Assembly (NCBI GenBank): GCA_026874595.1
Contig: CM049313.1
Coordinates: 13,391,508 to 13,455,507, forward strand
Origin: Sipunculus nudus
Lineage: Eukaryota; Annelida; Sipuncula; Golfingiida; Sipunculidae
Length of the DNA: 64,000 bases
Reading direction: 5' to 3'
In this document: positions 53,791 to 64,000 of the stretch, piece by piece
Layout: the number at the start of each line of letters is the position of its first letter
Position numbering within the stretch: the first letter of the stretch is position 1
Translations under genes and position numbers: made by a program
The notes under the pieces: generated by a model
Databases searched by the model: none
What the model was told of the DNA's origin: nothing
The model's input: the letters and a program-made list of their open reading frames with translations, nothing else

Positions 53791-54553
53791 GTGTGCATTA
53801 TCTTCTGTCATGTATAATGGCCATGTGTGGCAATCAGTGACTGTAAAAGGACAGAGGCAGATCAGATTTGACACCTTGTGTCAATTATTTTAATGAAGGA
53901 TGAAACCAATTCATACAAGCATACTCTGTCAGTTTGAGTTCATGGAGTTATTGTGTAGAACATTTTCTGTAAGTCTGTGATTGTTAACAAGACCCTTTTT
54001 GTTCTTGTTAATGTTGCTGTTGATTATGATTTAACTATTCATGTAATATGTAATATTTTATCAGCAGCTTTTCCAGTCTTTGATGTGACTCATATATTAT
54101 TGAATATAAATACTCAGGATACAGTTTTAAATATAAATTATTATATGTACCTCTAAATTGCATGTAGTAGCATCCCATAAATTCCATTTACATGTCATCT
54201 ATAGAATCCCCATGCTCAGTCCTCTCTGCTGAAGTACAAAGAGTAATCTTCCTAAAGTTCACAGATAACCTGATTCAGTCAATGATTTACAAGATACAGG
54301 TCAGCTGTCATTGCTTAAATGAAGTTGTATTCAGCTCAGATGCTCTAAAGATGTGATTTATTATTTACATATTATTATATATAAAGTTTTACTGTCCTGA
54401 ATATTAACAAAATTACTATGTAGCATTAAAAAAAGAATGATACCTTATTTTTACATTACAGAAGTTCACTGTAGGCTGGTAGCTTAGTGCATGTTATTTA
54501 AAAGCAGGGTACTTATATGTTAATGTGTACATGTGTCTTTGTACCTCTATGTG

Positions 54554-54556
<3 letters not shown>
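53791..54556. other. intergenic, AT-rich; nothing recognised
   Basis: No exon or repeat was identified. Confidence 0.4.

Positions 54557-54631
<75 letters not shown>
54557..54631. repeat. (TA)n microsatellite, about 75 bp
   Basis: Uninterrupted AT dinucleotides. Confidence 0.95.
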
Positions 54632-54635
<4 letters not shown>

Positions 54636-54763
54636 ACCTGAAAGTAATTGGCAGTGTAAAAAATTTATATCTTTGTATGCATCTTAAATGATATATTATG
54701 TATTAATATTCATTTATTATCAGCGTACAAATGTGTGGTCTGCTATTATACATATATTACAGT

Positions 54764-54815
54764 GGAATAAATTGTAGAACAAAATGAACAGTTTAACCAA
54801 AGTTGAATAAAAACT
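54764..54815 (+). promoter_or_regulatory. candidate poly(A) signals downstream of NUDT17
   Basis: Two AATAAA hexamers lie near 54,766 and 54,806, and another CAATAAA near 55,010. There is none between the stop at 52,309 and the repeat that begins at 52,381. If one of these is used, the 3' UTR would contain the 1-kb repeat and the TA microsatellite. Confidence 0.2.
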
Positions 54816-55159
54816 GTTATCAAAAACAAATGTTTTACTCAATACATTTATATGTATGTATGATGAGTTCATTAGCAAATTTATGATCCTAATAATTGAG
54901 TAGTGATTATGTTATCAAAATGAAATGACTACAGTCTTTATTATATGTTATTGCTGAAAGATTATTCTTTCATTTTATTTCTAATCCCTTAACATGGACA
55001 TATTTTCAATAAACATACAAGATGGTCAACATATCTGAAGGCACATTAAATACTTTTGAAACACGTTTGTCTATCTTTTCTATATAGTGTTAATAATAAT
55101 AATAATAAAAATAATAATAATTATCATAATATTATTATATTATAATAATAACAGTATTA

Positions 55160-56892
55160 AGTGTAGGCTATTTCATACCTCAGTAAACATCACAAGGCTA
55201 TATCCTTGCCCAGCGGGCATCACCAGACTATCCTACCCCAGTGGGCATCATAAGGCTTATCCCAACCCAGTTGGCATCATTATTCTACATTCTATCCCAG
55301 TGGGCATCACAAGACTATGTCTCAACCTAGTGGACATCACTATTCTGCATCCTACCCCAGTGGGCATCACAAGACTATGTCCCAACCCAGTGGGCATCAC
55401 TATTCTACATTGTACCACAGTGGCCATCACAAGACTATGTCCAAACCCAATGGGCATCGCTATTTTACATCCTACCCCAGTTGGCATCACAAGACTATGT
55501 CTGAACCCAGTGGGCATCACTGTTCTATAGCCTCCCCCAGTTGGCATCCGACAAGACTATCTCCCAACCCAGTGGGCATCATTATTCTACATCCTACCCC
55601 AGTGGGCATCAAAAGACTGTCTCAATCTAGTGGGCATCACTATTCTGCATCCTATCCCAGTGGGCATCACAAGACTGTCCCAACCCAGTGGTCATCACTA
55701 TTCTACATGGTACCCCAGTGGGCAACACATGACTATGTCCCAACCCTGTGAGCATCGCTATTCTACATCCTACCCCAGTGGGCATCACAAGACTATGTCC
55801 AAACCCAGTCGGCCTCACTGATCTATAGTCTCCCCCAGTTAGAATCCGACAAGACTATCTCCCAACCCAGTGGGCATCAATATTCTTCATCCTTCCCCAG
55901 TGGGCATCACTATTCTACATCCTAACCTAGCGGGCATCACTATTCTGCATCCTACCCCAGTCGGCATCACAAGACTATATTCCAACCCAGTGGGCATCAC
56001 TACTCTACATTGTACCCCAGTGGGCCTAACATGACTATGTCCCAACCCAGTGGGCATCGCTATTCTACATCCTATCCCCGTGGGCATCACAAGACTCTGT
56101 CCGAACCCAGAGGGCATCACTGTTCTATAGCCTCCCCCAATTGGCATGACAAGACTGTCCCAACCTAGTGGGCATCACTATTCTACATCCTACCAAAGTG
56201 AGCATCACAAGACTATGTCCAAACCCAGTGGGCATCACCATTCTACATCCTACCCCAGTAGGCATTACAAGGCTATGTCCTACCCCAGTTGGCATCACAA
56301 GGCTTATCCCAACCCAGTCGGCATCACTATTCTACATTACCCTAGTGGGCATCATGAGACTATGTCACAACCCTATGGGCATCACTATCCTACATCCTAC
56401 CCCAGTAGGCATCACAAGGCTATGTCCTACCCCAGTTGGCATCACAAGGCTTATCCCAACCCAGTCGGCATGGCTATTCTACATCCTCCCCATTGGGCAT
56501 CACATGCCTATGTCCCACCCCAGTGGGCATCACTTTTCTACATCCTAGACTATATCCTATATATATCCTACCCCAGTGGGCATAACAAGGCTTAGTCCTA
56601 CCCCAGTGGGTATCACTTGGCTATGTCCTATCCTAGTGGGCATCACAAGACTATGTCCTACCCCAGTAAGTATAACTAGGCTATGTCCAACCCAAGAGGG
56701 TTCATCACAAGACTGTCCTTTTTAAATCGGTATAGCAAGGCTCTGTCTTACCACAGTGGGCATATTAGGCTATGTCCTGCCCCAAAGGGCATCCCTTTGT
56801 GATGGCCTAGTAGGTAAAACAAGAATACATCCCATGAGCATCACTAGGCTATGTTCAACCCCAGTGGTCATCACTTGTCTATGTACTAATAC
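55160..56892. repeat. 30-bp minisatellite, left part
   Basis: Units of CATCACTAGGCTATGTCC + TACCCCAGTGGG with alternative middles (ACAAGACTATGT, ACTATTCTACATCC). The last 250 bp match the end of each 1,056-bp higher-order unit further right. Confidence 0.9.
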
Positions 56893-57844
56893 TGTTACAA
56901 CGGGGAATTAGGGGTTCTCCACCAATGTGTTACAACGGGGAATTAGGGGAGTTCTTCCCTGGCCATAACACAGTCACACGGCGCGTCAGGTGAATAACTG
57001 AGACAGTCCAAGTTGGATATTGTGCTGTTTTATTTCCAGTTGTCTTGGTTTACATGTTGATGATGGCGTGGGTCTGTCTGCCAGTTCCCAGCCCAACACA
57101 GGATTTTGTATCAGTATTACTACGTCACAAACCTTTACATCATCTTACACTTTTTCTATTGGATATTGGATATGTGTCATTATGACGTACCTGAATGTTT
57201 AGATAACCATATATGACTTCGGCTTTCGCCTACGCACAAACTTTTTCCTTGTTTTACCTAAAACTCATGTAATATCATTATATTCCTGATATTAATATAT
57301 TCAGGGTACATATTTGTCTCCTGATCAATTCTGTGTGACCGAGCTACTTACTGACTCACTTTTGGTACAGTTTTCCTGTCCTAAATTACTGCCTCATGCG
57401 CAGGCCGGTATTCACCGTACCTTTGACTTTTATATCATTTTACACTGTCATCCAGATCTAAACCTGGCTTCTGCTGATGCCTATAATAACAGAATCTATT
57501 TTGGCTTACTTGATTAAGTTTACATTCACATGGCTATAACAATTATACCAGTCTATAGTAATCACTGGTTGTCTGCATTCAGAATTTATGTCCATTAAAA
57601 TACTCATTTATCAGCTTCTTTTCTAAACCAATATGCTAACCGACATATGGAGATCGGAATCCAAACACCTGTCTTACAATGGTAGACGATGCGTTGGTAC
57701 ACCAATTTAGGCTATTATCATTTCTCTCTGTTGCTCTATCTATCTTTCCATCTGCTGAACTGGTAACTGATCTTATGTGTACCAAAATATTGCGTTAAAA
57801 TCAGTAATTATTTATAATAGATATTAACACCTGTTACCACAACA
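56893..57844. mobile_element. 952-bp insertion with solo-LTR features
   Basis: It interrupts the 30-bp array. It begins TGTTACAACGGGGAATTAGG and ends CCTGTTACCACAACA, i.e. TGTT...AACA, and is flanked by ATAC on both sides (56,889-56,892 and 57,845-57,848). The two uninterrupted array units at 58.9 and 59.96 kb show the pre-insertion sequence with one copy of the target. TG...CA ends and a 4-5-bp duplication fit a solo LTR; no internal retroelement genes or second LTR are present. Confidence 0.65.
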
Positions 57845-60800
57845 ATACAATGGGTATCACCAAGCCATGTCCTTCCCCAATGGGCACCACAAGATTGTCC
57901 TATCCCAGTGAATATAACTAGGCTATGTTCTATCTCAGTGGGCATCACAAGCCTATGTCCCACTCCAGTTGGCATCGCTATTCTACATACTACCCCAGCT
58001 GGCATCACTATTCTACATCCTACCCCAGTGGGTATCACAAGACTGTCCTACCCTAGTGGGCATCGCAAGGCTTATCCCAGTCCAGTCAGAATCACTATTC
58101 TACATCCTACCCCAGTGGGCATCACAAGTCTATGTCCCACCCTAGTGGGCATCACTAGTAACCATCCTATCTCAATGGGCATCACAAGGCTGTGTCCCAC
58201 CCCAGTCAGCATCAACTTTCTACATACTACCCATGTGGGCATCACTATCCTACTTCCTTCCCTAGTGGGCATCACAAGAATGTCCCAACCCAGTGGGCAT
58301 CACCATTCTACATCCTACCCCAGTAGGCATCACAAGGCTATGTCCTACCCCAGTTGGCCCCACAAGGCTTATCCCAACCCAGTCGGCATCACTATTCTAC
58401 ATCCTCCCCATTAGGCATCATATGCCTACATCCTAGCTTAGTGGGCATCACTAGACTATGTCACAACCCAGTACACCATTATTCTACATCCTACCCCAGT
58501 GGGCATCACAAAACTATGTCCCAACCCAGTGGCCATCACTGTTCTACATCCTATCCCAGTAGGCATCACAAGGTTATGTCTACCCCAGTAGGGATCACTA
58601 TTCTATATCCTACCCCAATGGGCATCACTTGGCTATGTCCTATCCTAGTGGGCATCACAAGACTATGTCCTACCCCAGTAAGTATAACTAGGCTATGTCC
58701 AACCCAAGAGGGTTCATCACAAGACTGTCCTTTTTAAAACGGTATAGCAAGGCTCTGTCTTACCACAGTGGGCATATTAGGCTATGTCCTGCCCCAAAAG
58801 GCATCACTTTGCTATGGCCTAGTAGGTAAAACAAGAATACATCCCATGGGCATCACTAGGCTATGTTCAACCCCAGTGGTCATCACTTATCTATGTACTA
58901 CTACAATGGGTATCACCAAGCCATGTCCTTCCCCAATGGGCACCACAAGATTGTCCTATCCCAGTGGATATAACTAGGCTATGTTCTATCTCAGTGGGCA
59001 TCACAAGCCTATGTCCCACTCCAGTTGGCATCGCTATTCTACATACTACCCCAGCTGGCATCACTATTCTACATCCTACCCCAGTGGGTATCACAAGACT
59101 GTCCTACCCTAGTGGGCATCGCAAGGCTTATCCCAATCCAGTCAGAATCACTTTTCTACATCCTACCCCAGTGGGCATCACAAGACTATGTCCCACCCTA
59201 GTGGGCATCACTAGTAACCATCCTATCTCAATGGGCATCACAAGGCTGTGTCCCACCCCAGTCAGCATCACTATTCTACATACTACCCATGTGGGCATCA
59301 CTATCCTACTTCCTTCCCTAGTGGGCATCACAAGAATGTCCCCACCCAGTGGGCATCACCATTCTACATCCTACCCCAGTTGGCCTCACAAGGCTTATCC
59401 CAACCCAGTCGGCATCACTATTCTACATCCTTCCCATTAGGCATCACATGCCTATGTCCCATCCCAGTGGGCATCATTTTTCTACATCCTAGCTTAGTGG
59501 GCATCACTAGACTGTCACACCCCAATGGAGATCACTATTCTACATCCTACCCCAATGGGCATCACAAAACTATGTCCCAACCCAGTGGCCATCACTGTTC
59601 TACATCCTATCCCAGTAGGCATCACAAGGTTATGTCTACCCCAGTAGGGATCACTATTCTATATCCTACCCCAATGGGCATCACTTGGCTATGTCCTATC
59701 CTAGTGGGCATCACAAGACTATGTCCTACCCAAGTAAGTATAACTAGGCTATGTCCAACCCAAGAGGGTTCATTACAAGACTGTCCTTTTTAAATCGGTA
59801 TAGCAAGGCTCTGTCTTACCACAGTGGGCATATTAGGCTATGTCCTGCCCCAAAGGGCATCACTTTGCGATGGCTTAGTAGGTAAAACAAGAATACATCC
59901 CATGGGCATCACTAGGCTATGTTCAACCCCAGTGGTCATCACTTGTCTATGTACTACTACAATGGGTATCACCAAGCCATGTCCTTTCCCAATGGGCACC
60001 ACAAGATTGTCCTATCCCAGTGAATATAACTAGGCTATGTTCTCTCTCAGTGGGCATCACAAGCCTATGTCCCACTCCAGTTGGCATCGCTATTCTACAT
60101 CCTACCCCAGTGGGTATCACAAGACTGTCCTACCCTAGTGGGCATCGCAAGGCTTATCCCAATCCAGTCAGAATCACTATTCTACATCCTACCCCAGTGG
60201 GCATCACAAGACTATGTCCCACCCTAGTGGGCATGACTTGTAACCATCCTATCTCAATGGGCATCACAAGGCTGTGTCCCACCCCAGTCAGCATCACTCT
60301 TCTACATACTACCCATGTGGGCATCACAAGGCTATGTCCTACCCCAGTTGGCATCACAAGAATGTCCCCACCCAGTGGGCATCACCATTCTACATCCTAC
60401 CCCAGTAGGCATCACAAGGCTATGTCCTACCCCAGTTGGCCTCACAAGGCTTATCCCAACCCTGTCAGCATCACTATTCTACATCCTCCCCATTAGGCAT
60501 CACATGCCTATGTCCCATCCCAGTGGGCATCATTTTTCTACATCCTAGCTTAGTGGGCATCACTAGACTATGACACAACCCAGTGGAGATCACTATTCTA
60601 CATCCTACCCCAGTGGGCATCACAAAACTATGTCCCAACCCAGTGGCCATCACTGTTCTACATCCTATCCCAGTAGGCATCACAAGGTTATGTCTACCCG
60701 AGAAGGGATCACTATTCTATATCCTACCCCAATGGGCATCACATGGCTATGTCCTATCCTAGTGGGCATCACAAGACTATGTCCTACCCCAGTAAGTATA

Positions 60801-63130
60801 ACTAGGCTATGTCCAACCCAAGAGGGTTCATCACAAGACTGTCCTTTTTAAAACGGTATAGCAAGGCTCTGTCTTACCACAGTGGGCATATTAGGCTATG
60901 TCCTGCCCCAAAAGGCATCACTTTGCTATGGCCTAGTAGGTAAAACAAGAATACATCCCATGGGCATCACTAGGCTATGTTCAACCCCAGTGGTCATCAC
61001 TTGTCTATGTACTACTACAATGGGTATCACCAAGCTATGTCCTTCCCCAGTGGGCACCACAAGACGGTCCTACCCCAGTGGATATAACTAGGCTATGTTC
61101 TATCCCAGTGGGCATCACTTGGCTACAGCCAAGTAGGTATCACTAGAATAAGTCCCAGTGCGCATCAGTAGGCTGAACCCTACCAAGTGGACATCACTAT
61201 ACTATGCAATATCCGAGTGGGCATCACTAGACTGTTCAAGAAAGCATCATCTGACTATATCCAAGTGGGCATGCATCACTAGGTGATGTTTAACCCCACT
61301 GGGAATCACTCAGGTACTTCTTACACCAGTTTGCTTCACCTAGCTATGTCCTACTCAATGGGCATTATTAGGCCATATTCCACCGTAGCAGGCATCACTA
61401 GGTTATGCCAAACCCAAGTGGTAATCAAAAGATTGCCCTAACCCAGTGGGCATCAGTAGACTTATTCTAAATGTGCATGACTAGACTATGTCCCAGTGCG
61501 CACTAATACCTAGGCCATGAACTTCCCCAGTTTGCATCACTAGGCTATGTCCTACCCCAGTGGCCATCACTAGACTATGTCCTACCCAAGTGGGTATCAC
61601 TAGGCTATTGTCTATCCCTGTGCATCACTACAATATGCCCTTCCCCAGTGGTATTTACTAGGCTACGTCCAATCCAGTTGGTATTACTAGTCCTGTCCCA
61701 GTTGGTATCACTCAACTGCCCAATCCCTGTGGGCATAACTAGGCTATGTCCCACCCCAGTGGGTATCACTCGGCTATGTCCTATCCTAGTGGGCATCACA
61801 TGACTATGTCCTACCCTAGTAAATATCACAAGGCTATGGCAAACCCACATGAGCTAATCATAAGACTGTCCTTTTTAAATGGGTATAACAAGGCTATGTC
61901 CTACCACAGTGGGCATTATTAGGCTATGTTCTACCAAGTAGGCATCAGTAATCAGTAGGCTATGTTGTGTGTATGCTTTGTCCTACTCCAGTGGGTATCT
62001 CATGGCTATGTCCTATCATTAGCTATGTTCTATCTCAGTGGGCATATTTAGGCTATGTCCTACCCAAATGGGCATCACTGTGCTATGGCCTTGTAGGTAT
62101 CATGTGGATACATCTCATGGGCATAACTAGTCTATGTGCTGCCACAATGGGTATCACTAAGCTATGTCCTTCCCCAGTGGGCACCACAAGATGGTCCTAT
62201 CCCAGTGTGCATCACGACTACGGCCCAGTAGGTATCACTAGGATATGTCCTAGTAGGCATCACAAGGCTATGCCCTACCAAGTGGACATCACTATACTAT
62301 GCCCTACCCCAGTGGGCATCACTAGTTCAATTCCCAGTGGGCATGCATCACTAGGATATGACCCACCCCATTGGATATCACTATACTTTGCCCTACCCCA
62401 GTCGGCATCACTTGACTATGTCCTAGTAATCATCACTAGATTATGTCCCAGTGGGCATGCATCACTAGGAAATGCTTTACCCCACTCAGAGTCACAAGGG
62501 TACTTCCTTTACCAGTGGGCATCATCTAGCTATGTCCTACCCTATGGGCATTACTAGGGTATATTCCACCGTAGTGGGCATCACTAGGTTATGCCCAACA
62601 CCAGTGCACATCAACAGACTGCCCTATCCCATTGGGCATTAGTAGACTTTGTCCAAGTGGGCATGACTAAACTGTCCTAGTGGGAATACATAACTAGGCC
62701 ATGTACTACCCCAGTTGACATCACTAGGCTATGGTCTGTCCCTGTGGACATCACTACACTATGCCCTACCTGTGGCATAACTATGCTATGTCCTACCCAA
62801 GTGGGTATCACTCGGCTATGTCCAATCACTTTGTTCTTCCCCAGTTGGTATTACTAGGCAACAGCCCACGTAGTATTACTAGGCAACAGCCCACGTAGGT
62901 ATCACTAAGATACGTCCCAGTTGGCATTACTAGGCTATGTCCCACCCAAGGTTGGCTTCACTAGGCTAAGCCCTACCCCACTGGACATCACTATTCTAAG
63001 CCCTACCCCAGTGGGCATCACTTAGCTATGTCCTACCCAATGGGCATAACCTGGCTATGTTCCACCAAAGTGGGCATCACTAGGTTATGCCTGACCCAAG
63101 TGAGCATCAACAGACTGCCCATTAACAGAC
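57845..63130. repeat. 30-bp minisatellite, right part, with 1,056-bp higher-order units
   Basis: The marker ACAATGGGTATCACCAAG recurs at 57,848, 58,903, 59,959 and 61,017, giving three tandem higher-order units of 1,055-1,058 bp, each of about 35 diverged 30-bp units. Beyond 61.1 kb the order breaks up and units are more diverged. Many open frames cross the array because 30 is a multiple of three; none looks like a gene. Confidence 0.92.
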
Positions 63131-63149
63131 TTCCCTACCCAGACTGCCT

Positions 63150-63650
63150 TAGAGGGGCCAAATCACCTGTAAAGCATGTTGAATTAACACAAAAAAATAC
63201 CTTCTTCCCTTTAAAATAAATTGGTACCTGCCAAAATATTGCCTTGAAACTGTTTCCTTATTCTTGTAAACTAGTGTTAAAAAACAGGTGTCAACATAAA
63301 CACAGCGCGGGGCCGAGTGCATCATGGCACCACAACACATGTCAATCAGGAGATGCCCTGACTGAATTGGAGTAAAAATGTAATACATATTCCCGCTGGT
63401 TGAAACAAGGGGTGTAGTGGCTCATAACCAGACCTCCAGTCACTCGGCCATGCTATCTTAAACAGACACACGTAGACTGTGATTACCAACACACAGAGCC
63501 ATAACAAGGTGTTAAAAAGCCGTATGCGAGGTACTGAGACTGTATGCTGGGACAGTTTTGCTGGGAAAACTTTTCCATAGAGGAAAACTGAACTGATGGT
63601 GTGAAAGAATAGGCATAATATTGGGCCTGATTATGTCCCTTTAACAAATT
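63150..63650 (-). mobile_element. uninterrupted copy of the 36.2-kb element
   Basis: Reverse strand: TTAAAGGGACATAATCAGGC, TTCTTTCACACCATCAGTTC, AACACCTTGTTATGGCTCTG, GTTTATGTTGACACCTG and TTTCAAGGCAATATTTTGGC follow in the same order as at 36.2-37.0 kb. Confidence 0.7.
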
Positions 63651-64000
63651 ATGGTACCTCAATAAGTGAAATGATCACATACTATAAGGATGCATGAAAG
63701 AAGGTAAAGTGTGCAGTGTGCAGACTTATTGCTGAATCAGCTTCCCAAACACTGCTGGTGTATGTGCAGCACTAACTTACATGATATGATGTGTTAGATA
63801 ATCAACATTTAATCCAGATGTTAATAACAAATGTTCTGACTGGAGTGATATATAACCAGGCATTACTGAAGCTCAGCTGGTGAATCCATTGTTTTTTTCC
63901 CCCTCTAGTTCACAGTTGTTGTACTGCAAATGATATTTTTTAACACACACATACATACTAAATACAAGTTTATAAACAAGAAGAAATGGGGGTCCTTGTT
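63651..64000. other. AT-rich end of window; nothing recognised
   Basis: No coding sequence or repeat was identified. Confidence 0.4.

Noticed and set aside
55087-62557. Many 60-196-codon frames of PVGITRLCP-type repeats
   Set aside because: They are readings of the 30-bp satellite. Several frames and both strands are open at once, and they break at unit variants.

Overview
The window looks like a piece of an AT-rich, intron-rich animal genome, most likely a mollusc. Three conserved metazoan protein genes with short exons and GT-AG introns sit in a dense field of interspersed and tandem repeats. The lineage is inferred from the style of the repeats (elements opening with AGCTCAGCTGAC followed by GTCCGTCC runs, tRNA-like SINEs, CCCCAGACAAAGTCGGGGGA-type elements) and from general protein similarity. 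No species can be named from the sequence alone.

Gene layout. (1) 3.3-16.4 kb, plus strand: the last five recognisable exons of a GT61-family (DUF563, EOGT/POMGNT2-like) glycosyltransferase, ending in a KDEL-like NDEL signal. The 5' part is missing or lies to the left. (2) 23.3-36.1 kb, minus strand: PDCD7, the 59K protein of the U11/U12 minor-spliceosome snRNP. Eight coding exons join in frame to about 770 residues. (3) 42.1-52.3 kb, plus strand: NUDT17, a Nudix hydrolase. Seven exons join in frame to 310 residues with a complete Nudix box. The glycosyltransferase and PDCD7 converge tail to tail. PDCD7 and NUDT17 are head to head about 6 kb apart. The three genes share no pathway that I know of; this is ordinary gene order, not an operon.

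Repeat layout. 0.5-2.3 kb: diverged tandem duplications. 4.0-5.7 kb: a 27-bp minisatellite inside a glycosyltransferase intron. 6.5-15.4 kb and 24.6-30.3 kb: many copies of one interspersed family, plus-oriented and nested in the left block and minus-oriented in the PDCD7 intron. 18.4-18.8 kb: a 47-bp minisatellite. 20.3-20.7 kb and 24.9-25.3 kb: two short TIR elements. 36.2-37.0 kb: an element interrupted by a tRNA-like repeat dimer, with an uninterrupted copy at 63.2-63.6 kb. 39.2-40.9 kb: a hAT-like element with a SINE nested in it. 46.8-48.0 kb: tandem tRNA-like repeats. 49.4-50.1 kb: a SINE pair. 50.6-51.9 and 52.4-53.35 kb: two direct repeats bracketing the last NUDT17 exon. 55.2-63.1 kb: a long 30-bp minisatellite with a 1,056-bp higher-order period, split by a 952-bp solo-LTR-like insertion.

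I found no rRNA, genuine tRNA gene, CRISPR array or prokaryote-like system. The most informative signals are the nested and empty-site insertions, the higher-order array, the decayed duplicate of NUDT17 exon 2, and a CpG-rich possible first exon inside a glycosyltransferase intron.
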